Positions 35,274 through 45,036 are shown, numbered from the stretch's first letter. The stretch: 64,000 nt of DNA from Niabella sp. (GCA_017744715.1 JAGIAT010000004.1:574594-638593); one strand, 5' to 3'. The notes: generated from the sequence alone by a model not told the origin. A program made the numbers and translations.

Positions 35274-36821
35274 TTATTTCCGGGATTCCCGTAAATATTT
35301 TTTCCGGATCAGCTCCTGCACATTCACGCCGGACAATTTGCTTTCCAGCCAGCTGATTACATCGAGGTATGCAAAGGCCCGGGCCTCCAGCCGGTTACTC
35401 TGGTATTTTTTCAGTTTTCCCAGCAGTTTTTCAAATTCGGGCCGGATGGTTTTTGCATTAAACTTGAAGGCATTCCTCAGGAAGCGGAACATTTCTTCTT
35501 CCACCTTACTCAGATTTTCCATCTTGGCCATATACCGGTAAACCGATTTAATAAGGTATTCCAGCAGATCGAAATTGCCCAGCTCGTAATGAGCGATCAG
35601 GTGCAGCAAACGCGAATAGCATTGCAGATCGGTTCGCAGATCATCTTTCTGATGAATGATCCGGTTCAAATAATCAATGGTCATTTTGTTGTTGCCACTT
35701 CCAAAATATAAACAGGCGATCTTATAATAGAACACCATTACCCGGTGCCTGTCCAGGTACCGTCCGTGTTCCACAAGCATCTCCTCCAGGTAGGGTACCA
35801 TCTTCAATCCCTTATGGAACGTGCCTTCCAGGAAGTGCAGGTTAATCACCGCCGTGTACAGGTATACATACCCGTTAATACGGTTATTATTATTATCCTG
35901 TACCAGCGGCGTTTGTACAAAGTGTTTGAATTTTTTAATACAGGCAGCCAGTCCATCCCGGTTCATCAGGTCAAAATGGGCACTCATCAGGTTGTGCACG
36001 CCTTTGATGTACATGGTGGTATCCATGGTAATCATGTGCGGTTCGGCTTCAAAAGCATCCACCCATTTCTGGCAATACCGGTAAAACATCAGGAAGTCCA
36101 GCTTTATGAATGCATACCAGGCGTAGCTTTGGTAGTAATATTGCTTTTCATAAAAACCGTCCAGCTGCGCTGCATTTTTCGGGAGGCTTTTTTCAAAAAA
36201 AAGCTTCACCGTTTTTACATCATTTTCATTGCGTGCATGTCCGTTCTGAATATACCAGCTGTAGAGCTGCAGGGCCAGGTTCGACAGGCTGTTGATATGG
36301 GCAATTTTTTCCACGACCGCATCGGCTTCTTCGGCCAGTTCGTCAGCCCGGTTCTGGATGCTTCGGGTAATGTAAAGCCCTTCGATCTTTTTTTCAAAAA
36401 ACAACGCCTGCTGCAGGTAGGTAAGCTGGTGCCAGGTACGGGCAAATTCCTTGGTCTTATCCAGCACTTTCAGGGTTTGCAGGTACAGCCCCTTGTTAAA
36501 AAGGATGCGCGCACTGTCCATCATTTCCCGCAGCTGCATATCCGCATTCTTATCATCCCGTATGATGCGCAAACTACCTAATATCTGCTTGTACAACAGG
36601 GCCTTGGTATTGGAAAGCTGCTGCTTGCTAACGGTAGGCACCCGTTTCAGCAGCAGTTTTTCATCGTATTCGGTCAGTTTGTCCAGGGCATTGAAAAGCT
36701 GCATGCTTTTGAGGGATTCTGCACCCGAGTTGCGTCCCGCAAAAAGCTTAAGATTCCGTTTTTCTGATTTTTCCAGTGATTTTATCAGTTGAAATAATGC
36801 GTCTGTCGACCTACTGGGCAT
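35274..36821 (-). CDS. conserved hypothetical helical-repeat protein
   Basis: 515-residue soluble, basic protein that appears all-helical, with TPR-like spacing in the centre (ARILFNKGLYLQTLKVLDKTKEFA; IACLYFGSGNNKMTIDYLNRII). No signal peptide or enzyme motif is present. It starts with MPSRSTDALFQLIKSLEKSEKR, and a purine-rich AAGGAG lies 9 bases before the ATG, a rare good Shine-Dalgarno match in this window. Similar long proteins of unknown role are known from Bacteroidota. It is divergent from leuA. Confidence 0.7.
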   Translation of the reverse strand: MPSRSTDALFQLIKSLEKSEKRNLKLFAGRNSGAESLKSMQLFNALDKLTEYDEKLLLKRVPTVSKQQLSNTKALLYKQILGSLRIIRDDKNADMQLREMMDSARILFNKGLYLQTLKVLDKTKEFARTWHQLTYLQQALFFEKKIEGLYITRSIQNRADELAEEADAVVEKIAHINSLSNLALQLYSWYIQNGHARNENDVKTVKLFFEKSLPKNAAQLDGFYEKQYYYQSYAWYAFIKLDFLMFYRYCQKWVDAFEAEPHMITMDTTMYIKGVHNLMSAHFDLMNRDGLAACIKKFKHFVQTPLVQDNNNNRINGYVYLYTAVINLHFLEGTFHKGLKMVPYLEEMLVEHGRYLDRHRVMVFYYKIACLYFGSGNNKMTIDYLNRIIHQKDDLRTDLQCYSRLLHLIAHYELGNFDLLEYLIKSVYRYMAKMENLSKVEEEMFRFLRNAFKFNAKTIRPEFEKLLGKLKKYQSNRLEARAFAYLDVISWLESKLSGVNVQELIRKKYLRESRK

Positions 36822-37020
36822 CGTAATTTACTCCTTCTTTTAATAATGATTATCAACTAATTATAATTCATCAATTCCCTTTATTCAATGTAAGTAGTTC
36901 CACAAATTGGTTTCGGGGTTTTATAATATGAAGTTATTTTTAAGCATATTACAAGAAACCTCTTTCCGATGTTGCGGATCGGGTATTGAAAATAACAATT
37001 CTAAATTAAATAAACGAATT

Positions 37021-38181
37021 ATGGCGGATAACAAGGTTTTTATTTTTGACACTACCTTAAGAGATGGTGAGCAGGTTCCCGGTTGCAAACTGAATACGGA
37101 AGAAAAAATTAAACTGGCGCTGAAACTGGAAGCTCTTGGCGTAGATATCATTGAAGCCGGTTTCCCAATTTCAAGCCCCGGTGATTTTGCTTCAGTGGAA
37201 GAGATCTCGAAAGTCATTAAAAATGCTACCGTGTGCGGTCTTACCCGTGCCGTACAGAAAGACATTGAAGTGGCCGCTGCCGCGCTGAAGCCTGCGGTAC
37301 GTCCCCGGATCCATACCGGTATCGGCTCCTCTGATAATCATATAAAATACAAGTTCAATACCACCCGTGAAAATATTATTGAGCGGGCCGTTGCCGCAGT
37401 AAAACTCGCCCGCAACCTGGTTCCGGATGTGGAGTTCTTTGCTGAGGACGCCGGCCGGGCCGACCTGCAGTTCCTGGCCCAGCTGGTAGAAGCCGTAATT
37501 GGCGCCGGGGCAACTGTAGTAAACATCCCGGATACCACGGGCTCCTGCCTGCCACACCAGTATGCGGAAAAATTCAGCTACCTGCTGAATCATGTAGCCA
37601 ATGCCGACAAAGCTATTTTCTCCTGCCATTGCCACAATGACCTGGGACTGGCCACTGCTAATTCCATCGCAGGCGCCATTGCCGGTGCGCGTCAGATCGA
37701 ATGTACCATTAACGGTATCGGAGAACGGGCAGGTAATACCTCCCTGGAGGAAGTTGTAATGGCGATAAAGAAACATCCAGAGCTCGATCTGTACACCGGG
37801 GTAGATACCACCCAGTTACTGCCCATGAGTCATCTGGTGGCCGAAACCATGCGGATGGTCGTCCAGCCCAACAAAGCTGTCGTCGGTGACAATGCCTTCT
37901 CCCACTCATCGGGTATTCACCAGGATGGCTTTTTGAAAGAGGCCACTACCTACGAAATTATTGCCCCGCATGAAGTGGGTGCCGATACTTCCCGCATTGT
38001 GCTTACCGCACGCAGCGGCCGCAGCGCACTGGCATACCGGTTTAAGAATCTCGGGTACGAGTTTGACCGTAACCAGGTAGATGCATTATATCAGCAGTTC
38101 CTGAATGTAGCCGATGCCAAAAAGGAAGTAGGCGACAACGATCTTAAAGAAATGGCGGAAAAAGTAAAAACCACCGCTTAG
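37021..38181 (+). CDS. leuA: 2-isopropylmalate synthase, short form without leucine-binding domain
   Basis: Condenses acetyl-CoA with 2-ketoisovalerate, the first step of leucine synthesis. The HMGL-like barrel starts with [13 protein letters not shown] and has the metal motif HCHND at residues 203-207 and GIHQDGF near residue 300. At 386 residues it ends soon after the subdomains that follow the barrel; the C-terminal regulatory domain of about 130 residues in the 520-residue enzymes is missing, so classic leucine feedback is not expected. The ATG at 37021 is chosen over an upstream in-frame GTG (36907), whose 38 extra residues do not resemble the family. Homocitrate or citramalate synthase is possible, but the neighbours favour LeuA. 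Confidence 0.87.
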   Translation: MADNKVFIFDTTLRDGEQVPGCKLNTEEKIKLALKLEALGVDIIEAGFPISSPGDFASVEEISKVIKNATVCGLTRAVQKDIEVAAAALKPAVRPRIHTGIGSSDNHIKYKFNTTRENIIERAVAAVKLARNLVPDVEFFAEDAGRADLQFLAQLVEAVIGAGATVVNIPDTTGSCLPHQYAEKFSYLLNHVANADKAIFSCHCHNDLGLATANSIAGAIAGARQIECTINGIGERAGNTSLEEVVMAIKKHPELDLYTGVDTTQLLPMSHLVAETMRMVVQPNKAVVGDNAFSHSSGIHQDGFLKEATTYEIIAPHEVGADTSRIVLTARSGRSALAYRFKNLGYEFDRNQVDALYQQFLNVADAKKEVGDNDLKEMAEKVKTTA

Positions 38182-38216
38182 TTTTTGAAGCCCGGCTAAC
38201 AAACCGGAAAATAGCA

Positions 38217-39707
38217 ATGGAAGCGCACTGTAGCATCATATTAAAAAATGTAACGGTTAAACAAGCCGGCAAGCTTTTACTGGATGGCATCAGCTTTACA
38301 TTAAAAGCGGATGAGCACCTTGCTATTTTTGGAGCCAGCGGCAGCGGAAAATCGCTGCTGGCCAGGGCCCTTAACGGTTTGGTATCCTACACCGGTACCA
38401 TTGAATACAAAAAAGGAGCGCAAACCCAGCAACCGGTGATTGCTTATGTACCGGCGCTGTATCCGCTCCGCAACCCGTTGCACACGGCCGGCCATTGTTA
38501 TCAGCAACGTTTTGCCAGCATCCCTAACGAAGCAGCGACGGTTTCCGAATCCCTGCTGAATAAGGGCGATGCAACGGCAGTATTCCAATGGCTGGAAACG
38601 TTTCAGCTTACCCACCGCAGCCATACGCCGTTAACCCGGCTTTCGAGTGGCGAGCTTAAAAAGGTGCAATTGATCGGCCACCTGCTTACCCGCCCCGGCA
38701 TACTGATCCTGGACCGGGTGTTTACCGGACTGGATGCCAGAAGCCGCAAAGTACTGCATTCCGTGCTGAACCAACTGGCAGCCGGCGGCACCCGTATCAT
38801 TCTGATTACAGACGGCCATGAGCTGCCGGTATGCATCACCCATTTTGCGGAGATGTCTGAAGGCTCGCTGGTCAATTATGCGCCCGTAGAGCAGCTCGGT
38901 TTTATGAAATCGATGCCATCCCGCCGGGAGGCACCGCTTCCCGAGCTTAAAAAAGCCTATCATATCGGGCCGCTTATTTCAATGAAACAGGTAAGCATCC
39001 GCCATGGCAATACCACCGTGCTTAACAACATCAACTGGCAGGTTAATAACGGGGAATGCTGGCTCATCAAAGGCTGCAACGGTGCCGGTAAATCGGCCCT
39101 GCTAAGTCTGATCAACGGAGATCATCCCCAGGCCTATGCACAACAGATCAGTTTATTTGGAAAGCGGCGAGGAAGCGGCGAAAGTATCTGGGACATTAAG
39201 CGCCGGATCGGTTTTGTGGCTCCGGACCTGCAACAGTTTTTTGACCCCGGCATCACCCCGGCCCAGGTTGTTGGCTCTGGTTTTTTTGATGCCTTTGGCT
39301 TGTTTGGAAAACTGGATGAAGCACAAACCCGTAAAATAGCGGCCTGGCTTCGTTTCTTTTCCCTGCAGGACAAGGCCGATCTTCCCTTCCGGTCGCTTTC
39401 CGGTGGCGAGCAACGGCTGGTACTGATTGCCCGGGCACTGATCAAAGACCCGTTAATGCTGGCGCTGGATGAACCCTGCCAGGGGTTGGACAACAGCCAG
39501 TCGCGCATGGTGATCCGGCTGCTGGAACGCATTCACTCTGAAACCGGCATGAGTTTTATTTTCATCAGTCATTATGACGATGAAGTTCCGGCCTGCATCA
39601 AACATGTTATTGAACTGGAGCAAGGCATTCCTACCTTTTATAAAAAGGCGGTGCACTCCACTATTGCTAAATCAAAGAATCAACCATTGACCCTCGGGGT
39701 ATCATAA
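38217..39707 (+). CDS. tandem-ATPase ABC protein, ModF-like (copy 1)
   Basis: 496-residue soluble protein with two ABC nucleotide-binding domains. The first has the Walker A GASGSGKSLL and signature LSSGELKKVQ; the second has GCNGAGKSALL, signature LSGGEQRLVL and Walker B LMLALDEPCQGLD. The stretch HPQAYAQQISLFGKRRGSGESIWDIK is shared with E. coli ModF (PhrA) and with the second copy at 49 kb. There is no membrane domain or permease gene beside it. It lies 35 bp after leuA and 1 bp before the LeuB-like gene, so it belongs to the leucine operon. Substrate and role are unknown. Confidence 0.85.
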   Translation: MEAHCSIILKNVTVKQAGKLLLDGISFTLKADEHLAIFGASGSGKSLLARALNGLVSYTGTIEYKKGAQTQQPVIAYVPALYPLRNPLHTAGHCYQQRFASIPNEAATVSESLLNKGDATAVFQWLETFQLTHRSHTPLTRLSSGELKKVQLIGHLLTRPGILILDRVFTGLDARSRKVLHSVLNQLAAGGTRIILITDGHELPVCITHFAEMSEGSLVNYAPVEQLGFMKSMPSRREAPLPELKKAYHIGPLISMKQVSIRHGNTTVLNNINWQVNNGECWLIKGCNGAGKSALLSLINGDHPQAYAQQISLFGKRRGSGESIWDIKRRIGFVAPDLQQFFDPGITPAQVVGSGFFDAFGLFGKLDEAQTRKIAAWLRFFSLQDKADLPFRSLSGGEQRLVLIARALIKDPLMLALDEPCQGLDNSQSRMVIRLLERIHSETGMSFIFISHYDDEVPACIKHVIELEQGIPTFYKKAVHSTIAKSKNQPLTLGVS

Positions 39708-39708
39708 A

Positions 39709-40662
39709 ATGAAAAAGGAGATCACGATCATCGAAGAGGCAGGAGCAGCGGGGGAAGTAGCTGCACAAGCGGTAAAAGTGCTGCATGCCGTTGCGGAACA
39801 ATATGATCATTATTTTAACCTGAATTCCATTGCAGCACCCACCCGGCAACCGGCCGGCGACGCCACCCTGTTTAGCGGCCTTGCAACCCGGCGTACCATT
39901 GAAAAGGAACTGCCCGTAATGGTAACGGTACAACCGGTTACCGTTTATACTTCTTTGCAGCACCTGTCGCCCCTGAAGCCCAAACACAGCGAGGGACTCA
40001 ACCTGTTGTTATACCAGGTGCGGACGACAGATGTACAGAACCGGGACCGCATTATTCAGTCGGCGCTGCAACAGGCCGCCAACCGTAAAAAACAGATTAC
40101 GGTTGTTGCAGATCCGGAAGACCCCGAACAGGCATCCTTGCTGGCGGCCCTGGAAAAGGCCGGTAAAGCGTACAGGGAAATGCGGGTGGAACAAATAGCC
40201 GTACAGGAAGCCTGGGACCGCATGCTGCTGCAGCCGTCAGGATTTGATACCATCATTACCCATACGTCGGCAGGGGATTACCTGTTTAGCCAGGCGGCGG
40301 CAATCACTGGTGCACGGTTCATGATCCCTTCGGTTCGGGTAGCCGGGCTGATGCCCTTTTTTGGTCCGGCCTATGCCTTTGACCAGCACCCGGAAAGTGC
40401 GCGGAACGTATCTAACCCGGTTGGTGCCATCCTTTCCATCGCCATGATGATGGATTATTTCAACCTGCATGAGGAAGCGCTCATTATACGGACGGCCGTT
40501 AACTGGACCCTCCTGCATGGGTTTGTAGCAAAAGATATGGACGCGGTGAATAATTATTCAACCAGCACCATCGGCGATCTGATCAGCGATTTTATCCGGG
40601 GCACGATACCCGGTTTTGCAAAAGGAGAAAATATGGCGTTGCAAAAATCAACGATCATTTAA
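39709..40662 (+). CDS. LeuB-like protein that has lost catalytic residues
   Basis: 317-residue homologue of isopropylmalate/isocitrate dehydrogenase. The C-terminal half aligns well (FDTIITHTSAGDYLFSQAAAITG; NPVGAILSIAMMMDY) and LSPLKP matches the usual N-terminal part. The loop with the catalytic Tyr (YFGEP in LeuB) is missing; the catalytic Lys of the DKAN motif is replaced (ADPED); the Asp of VDAMAM is lost (AVQEAW); and in GDILSD the second Asp is Gln (GDYLFSQ). Oxidative decarboxylation is therefore unlikely. It starts 1 bp after the ABC gene and sits where leuB would be. It may be a regulatory or structural partner. Confidence 0.75.
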   Translation: MKKEITIIEEAGAAGEVAAQAVKVLHAVAEQYDHYFNLNSIAAPTRQPAGDATLFSGLATRRTIEKELPVMVTVQPVTVYTSLQHLSPLKPKHSEGLNLLLYQVRTTDVQNRDRIIQSALQQAANRKKQITVVADPEDPEQASLLAALEKAGKAYREMRVEQIAVQEAWDRMLLQPSGFDTIITHTSAGDYLFSQAAAITGARFMIPSVRVAGLMPFFGPAYAFDQHPESARNVSNPVGAILSIAMMMDYFNLHEEALIIRTAVNWTLLHGFVAKDMDAVNNYSTSTIGDLISDFIRGTIPGFAKGENMALQKSTII

Positions 40663-40718
40663 CCCGGCTTTGTAGTTCTTTTCATAGCAAGATGCTTTCT
40701 TCCCGAAGGGAGAAAAAT

Positions 40719-40749
40719 TTTGATCACAACAAATGAGGCTTTATATTCG
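40719..40749 (+). promoter_or_regulatory. promoter of the ilv operon
   Basis: TTTG (40719-40722) is separated by 19 bp from TATATTCG (40742-40749, one mismatch to TAnnTTTG). Transcription would start near 40756, only about 15 bases before the leader-peptide ATG, which places the first attenuator segment at the very 5' end of the RNA. A weak hairpin (cttcccgaaggg with a T-run) just upstream may end the leuA transcript. Confidence 0.6.
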
Positions 40750-40769
40750 CAAAAAGCTCCTCCGTTTTT

Positions 40770-40871
40770 ATGATCAGCTATAACAATCACAATGGTTCTT
40801 TCTTCCGCAATATTCTTGTGGTGATCGTCATTGTCATTAGCTGCCGCTACGGAGGAGGGTTAGTTGTATAA
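40770..40871 (+). CDS. ilv operon leader peptide
   Basis: 33-residue peptide beginning MISYNNHNGS and containing nine consecutive branched-chain codons ILVVIVIVI at residues 15-23 (40812-40838), plus LVV at its end. It ends inside the attenuator, 23 bases before the terminator stem. The composition is diagnostic of translation-coupled attenuation by charged Ile-, Val- and Leu-tRNA. It ends 84 bp before the ilvD start. Confidence 0.88.
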   Translation: MISYNNHNGSFFRNILVVIVIVISCRYGGGLVV

Positions 40872-40893
40872 AAACAAACGAATTTTAAACAGG

Positions 40894-40921
40894 ACCCGCC
40901 TCTTATAAAGGCGGGTTTTTT
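40894..40921 (+). terminator. attenuator terminator
   Basis: Perfect 8-bp stem ACCCGCCT / AGGCGGGT (40894-40901 and 40909-40916), a 7-base loop and a T-run. It lies between the leader peptide and ilvD, in the same direction as both, so it can only act as a conditional terminator. Confidence 0.92.
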
Positions 40922-40955
40922 ATTGAATTAATTATTAAATCTTAAGAAAATCGGC

Positions 40956-42638
40956 ATGACAGAGTTAAACAAGTATTCCAAGACCATTACCCAGGATCCC
41001 ACGCAGCCCGCGGCGCAGGCGCAGCTTTATGCGCTGGGTCTTACCGAAGCGGATTTAAAGAAAGCCCAGGTTGGGATCGCCAGCATGGGCTATGACGGCA
41101 ATCCCTGCAACATGCACCTGAACGGCCTTGCCCAGCATGTAAAGGACGCGGTCTGGGAGCAGGACCTGGTGGGTTTAACCTTTCATACCATCGGCGTTAG
41201 TGACGGCATGAGCAACGGTACCGACGGCATGCGCTACTCACTGGTTAGCCGGGATGTAATCGCCGATTCTATCGAAACCGTATGCGGCGCCCAATATTAC
41301 GACGGACTGATCACCGTGCCCGGATGCGATAAAAACATGCCGGGGTCCATCATTGCCATGGGCCGGCTTAACCGTCCCTCGATTATGGTATACGGCGGCA
41401 CCATTGCTCCCGGCCATTATAAAGGCCAGGACCTGAACATTGTATCAGCGTTTGAGGCCCTGGGACAAAAGATCGCCGGACAGCTTGATGAAGCCGATTT
41501 TATGGGCATTGTAAAAAACAGTTGCCCCGGTGCAGGTGCCTGCGGCGGTATGTACACCGCCAACACCATGGCTTCTGCCATTGAAGCCATGGGCATGAGC
41601 CTTCCCTACTCCAGCAGTAACCCGGCCTTAAGCGAAGAAAAAAAACAGGAATGTGCCGCTGCAGGTAAAGCCATCCGCCTGTTGCTGGAAAAAGATATCA
41701 AACCCAGCGACATCATGACCCGCCAGGCATTTGAAAACGCCATCGTGGTGATCATGGTACTGGGCGGCAGCACCAATGCCGTACTGCACCTGCTGGCCAT
41801 GGCCCGCAGTATCAATGTACCGCTGACGCAGGACGATTTCCAGGCCATCAGCGACCGTATACCCGTGCTGGCCGATTTTAAACCCAGCGGTAAATACCTG
41901 ATGGAAGACCTGCATAACAAAGGCGGTGTTCCGGCGGTAATGAAATACCTGCTGAAAAAAGGATTGATCGATGGCAGTTGCTTAACGGTTACCGGTAAAA
42001 CCATTGCCGAGAACCTGGAAAGCGTTCCCGATCTGGATTTTGAAAGCCAGGATATTATTCATCCGATCGAAAGCCCGCTGAAAGCCACCGGGCACCTGCA
42101 GATCCTTTACGGCAACCTTGCTGAAAAAGGAAGCGTAGCCAAGATCAGCGGGAAAGAAGGCGAAACGTTTACAGGACCTGCCCGCGTATTCGACGGAGAA
42201 AAGAACCTGATCGCTGGTATCTCCAGCGGCAAGGTAAAAGCAGGCGATGTGGTGGTGATCAAAAATGAAGGCCCTAAAGGAGCTCCCGGCATGCCGGAAA
42301 TGCTGAAGCCTACTTCTGCCATCATTGGTGCCGGGCTGGGAAAAAGCGTGGCCCTCATCACCGACGGACGTTTCAGCGGTGGAACCCACGGGTTTGTAGT
42401 AGGACACGTAACACCCGAAGCCTTTGAGGGCGGACTGATCGGATTTGTACAGGATGACGATATTATTGAAATTGACGCCGTTAACAATACCCTTACGCTG
42501 AAGGTATCTGAAGCTGAAATTGCAAAGCGCAAAGAGGGCTGGCAACAACCGCCGTTAAAAGCGAAGAACGGTGTATTGTACAAATATGCAAAGCTCGTAA
42601 AAGACGCATCACAGGGATGTGTTACAGACGAAGATTAA
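40956..42638 (+). CDS. ilvD: Dihydroxy-acid dehydratase
   Basis: Iron-sulphur enzyme dehydrating 2,3-dihydroxyisovalerate and its isoleucine counterpart to the 2-keto acids. The 560-residue protein has the family signatures [21 protein letters not shown] and [14 protein letters not shown] in variant form (C-D-K-N-M-P-G and C-P-G-A-G-A-C-G-G), with the cluster cysteines present. The C-terminal [17 protein letters not shown] motif is intact. It is the first enzyme gene behind the attenuator. Confidence 0.97.
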   Translation: MTELNKYSKTITQDPTQPAAQAQLYALGLTEADLKKAQVGIASMGYDGNPCNMHLNGLAQHVKDAVWEQDLVGLTFHTIGVSDGMSNGTDGMRYSLVSRDVIADSIETVCGAQYYDGLITVPGCDKNMPGSIIAMGRLNRPSIMVYGGTIAPGHYKGQDLNIVSAFEALGQKIAGQLDEADFMGIVKNSCPGAGACGGMYTANTMASAIEAMGMSLPYSSSNPALSEEKKQECAAAGKAIRLLLEKDIKPSDIMTRQAFENAIVVIMVLGGSTNAVLHLLAMARSINVPLTQDDFQAISDRIPVLADFKPSGKYLMEDLHNKGGVPAVMKYLLKKGLIDGSCLTVTGKTIAENLESVPDLDFESQDIIHPIESPLKATGHLQILYGNLAEKGSVAKISGKEGETFTGPARVFDGEKNLIAGISSGKVKAGDVVVIKNEGPKGAPGMPEMLKPTSAIIGAGLGKSVALITDGRFSGGTHGFVVGHVTPEAFEGGLIGFVQDDDIIEIDAVNNTLTLKVSEAEIAKRKEGWQQPPLKAKNGVLYKYAKLVKDASQGCVTDED

Positions 42639-42691
42639 TGCGCGCCTGCATCAACAAAGGATTATAACAAACCGGAGACCACGCAGCAACA

Positions 42692-43180
42692 ATGGATAAA
42701 ACATACTTTACAGCATTAACCGCATTTAACCGGGCAAGTACCGCCCAGGTATGCTCCTGGCTGCGCCAGATCAGCGATGCGCAATGGCAGCAGCCGGTTG
42801 TAAGCAGTTTTGGCAGCATCCGCGAAACCGTGTTGCACATGGTAAACGCAGAAAATGCCTGGCTGCAGCGGTTGAAAAATGAAACCGTAATCCGGGTAGA
42901 CGAAACCTTTACCGGTTCCCGGCTGGAACTGTTGGACCTTTGGGAGCAAACATCGCAGCAGCTCAGCGATTGGACGGCCGGCTTTGATGAAGCCCGGTTA
43001 CAATCCGCCTTCAGTTACCGCCGTTTTAACGGGCAGGAATACACGTCACGCTATTACCAGGTACTGGCGCATGTCGTCAACCACGCCACGTACCACCGTG
43101 GCCAGCTAGTAACCCTGCTGCGGCAGGCAGGCTTTACCGCCCTGCAATCGACCGACCTCATCGGGTTTTACCGGGATTAA
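42692..43180 (+). CDS. DinB-family protein (copy 1)
   Basis: 162-residue four-helix-bundle protein of the DinB/YfiT superfamily. Three putative metal-binding histidines are at the expected places: H49 (VLHMVNAE), H131 and H135 (HVVNHATYHRGQ). Members include thiol-dependent transferases and proteins of unknown role. It lies between ilvD and ilvB (54 and 48 bp), so it is expected to be transcribed under the ilv attenuator. No known function ties DinB proteins to branched-chain amino acid synthesis. Confidence 0.88.
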   Translation: MDKTYFTALTAFNRASTAQVCSWLRQISDAQWQQPVVSSFGSIRETVLHMVNAENAWLQRLKNETVIRVDETFTGSRLELLDLWEQTSQQLSDWTAGFDEARLQSAFSYRRFNGQEYTSRYYQVLAHVVNHATYHRGQLVTLLRQAGFTALQSTDLIGFYRD

Positions 43181-43228
43181 GTGCAAGGCCGGCTTTAACA
43201 ACAATCAATAACAAACAAAATCAGGTGT

Positions 43229-44992
43229 ATGGAAACGACCCAGATAAAAGATACAGAACAAAAAAACACAGCCATGGAGGCAAATACAACCATTCAACCC
43301 GGCGACACCATTTCCGGTAGTCAGGCGGTACTGGAAGCGCTTATTGCCGAAGGGGTAGCCACTATTTTCGGATATCCCGGCGGAGCGATCATGCCCATCT
43401 ACGATGCATTATACGATTACAATGACAAGCTTGAACATGTACTCGTTCGCCATGAGCAGGGTGGCATTCATGCGGCCCAGGGGTTTGCCCGCACCAGCGG
43501 TAAAACCGGTGTGGTATTTGCCACCAGCGGGCCCGGTGCCACCAACCTGGTAACCGGTTTAGCAGACGCACAGATCGACTCCACGCCGCTGGTTTGCATT
43601 ACCGGACAGGTATTTGCCCATCTGCTGGGAACGGATGCATTCCAGGAAACCGATGTAATCAATGTAACCATGCCGGTAACCAAGTGGAACTACCAGGTTA
43701 CGGATGCCCATGAAATTCCGAATGTGCTGGCAAAAGCCTTTCACATTGCCAGCAGCGGCCGTCCCGGACCGGTGCTGGTAGACATCACCAAGAATGCACA
43801 ATTGCAGCAATTTAAATACCCGGGCTACCAGAAGTGCACCCATGTACGCAGCTACCGTCCCAAACCGATCGTACGTAAAGAATATATTGCCGAAGCCGCA
43901 ACGCTGATCAACAGCGCGCAAAAGCCGTTTGTGATCTTTGGCCAGGGAGTGATCCTGGGAGGAGCCGAAAACGAATTCAAAGCCTTTATTGAAAAAGGCA
44001 ACCTGCCGGCCGCATGGACCATCATGGGCGAAAGCGCCCTGCCTACCGATCATCCGCTGGGTGTGGGCATGCTGGGCATGCACGGGAACTACGGGCCCAA
44101 CGTGCTCACCAATGAATGCGATGTGCTTATTGCCGTAGGTATGCGGTTTGATGACCGGGTTACCGGCCGCCTGGATAAATATGCCAAACAGGCCAAAGTG
44201 ATCCATCTGGATATTGATCCTGCAGAAGTCGATAAAAACGTGAAGACCACGGTACCGGTTTGGGGCGATTGTAAAGAAACCCTGCCCCTGCTTACCGCAT
44301 TGATTGAGCAGAAAGACCGTGGCAGCTGGTTAAACGAGTTTGCCAAATATGCGGCAGAAGAGGACAAGGAATGTATTCAGCCCGAAATGCACCCCGAAGG
44401 CGATGTAATGTCGATGGCTGAAGTGATGGAAGCACTGAATGAGCTTACCAGGGGCGATGCAGTGATCGTAACCGATGTGGGCCAGCACCAGATGGTGGCC
44501 TGCCGTTATGCAAAATTTACAAAAACAAGAAGCAACGTAACCTCCGGCGGATTGGGTACAATGGGCTTTGGTTTGCCTGCGGCGATCGGAGCCAAATACG
44601 GAGCGCCGGACCGCACTGTGGTAGCCATCATCGGCGACGGAGGATTCCAGATGACCTTACAGGAACTGGGAACCATCATGCAGTTTGGAGCAGCCGTAAA
44701 GATCCTGATCCTGAATAATGAATTCCTGGGGATGGTGCGCCAGTGGCAGCAGTTGTTTCACGACCGGCGGTATTCCTTTGTAAATATTACCAGTCCCGAC
44801 TTTGTGATGCTGGCGAAATCCTACGGTATCGAAGGACAGACGATCGACCAGCGTGCAGCGCTGAAGACCGCCCTGAAAACCATGCTGGATCATGACGGTG
44901 CTTATTTGCTTGAAGTAAAGGTAGGGAAAGAGAACAATGTATTCCCCATGGTACCGCAAGGCAGCAGCGTAGCCGAAATCCGGTTGAAGTAG
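43229..44992 (+). CDS. ilvB: Acetolactate synthase large (catalytic) subunit
   Basis: Thiamine diphosphate enzyme forming acetolactate or acetohydroxybutyrate. The 587-residue protein has the pyrimidine-binding domain with the catalytic Glu in LVRHEQGGIHAAQG, the central FAD-binding domain (VGMLGMHGNYGPN, RFDDRVTG) and the ThDP motif IIGDGGFQMTLQELGT ending in NNEFLGMV. The first about 25 residues before GDTISGSQAV are polar and non-conserved; an ATG at 43274 is an alternative start. Its regulatory partner ilvN lies 0.9 kb downstream, separated by two foreign genes. Confidence 0.97.
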   Translation: METTQIKDTEQKNTAMEANTTIQPGDTISGSQAVLEALIAEGVATIFGYPGGAIMPIYDALYDYNDKLEHVLVRHEQGGIHAAQGFARTSGKTGVVFATSGPGATNLVTGLADAQIDSTPLVCITGQVFAHLLGTDAFQETDVINVTMPVTKWNYQVTDAHEIPNVLAKAFHIASSGRPGPVLVDITKNAQLQQFKYPGYQKCTHVRSYRPKPIVRKEYIAEAATLINSAQKPFVIFGQGVILGGAENEFKAFIEKGNLPAAWTIMGESALPTDHPLGVGMLGMHGNYGPNVLTNECDVLIAVGMRFDDRVTGRLDKYAKQAKVIHLDIDPAEVDKNVKTTVPVWGDCKETLPLLTALIEQKDRGSWLNEFAKYAAEEDKECIQPEMHPEGDVMSMAEVMEALNELTRGDAVIVTDVGQHQMVACRYAKFTKTRSNVTSGGLGTMGFGLPAAIGAKYGAPDRTVVAIIGDGGFQMTLQELGTIMQFGAAVKILILNNEFLGMVRQWQQLFHDRRYSFVNITSPDFVMLAKSYGIEGQTIDQRAALKTALKTMLDHDGAYLLEVKVGKENNVFPMVPQGSSVAEIRLK

Positions 44993-45036
44993 TCAATAGG
45001 CAATGGTGCATGATAAATACGCAATTGTAAAAAGGC

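Larger units (their letters stand above)
40757..40921 (+). promoter_or_regulatory. transcription attenuator of the ilv operon
   Basis: Four parts are visible. Segment 1 (40757-40765) is perfectly complementary over 9 bases to segment 2 (40849-40857). Segment 2 extended (40852-40860) pairs 8 of 9 bases with 40894-40902, which is the left arm of the terminator stem (40894-40901 with 40909-40916, followed by TTTTT). A ribosome stalled at the Ile/Leu/Val codons would leave segment 2 free to form the antiterminator; a ribosome that runs to the leader stop covers it and lets the terminator form. Confidence 0.85.

Noticed and set aside
36907..37020. possible leucine leader peptide or N-terminal extension before leuA (MKLFLSILQ...)
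   Set aside because: It is in frame with leuA and has a few Leu codons, but no terminator or antiterminator lies between it and leuA, and the residues do not resemble LeuA N-termini.
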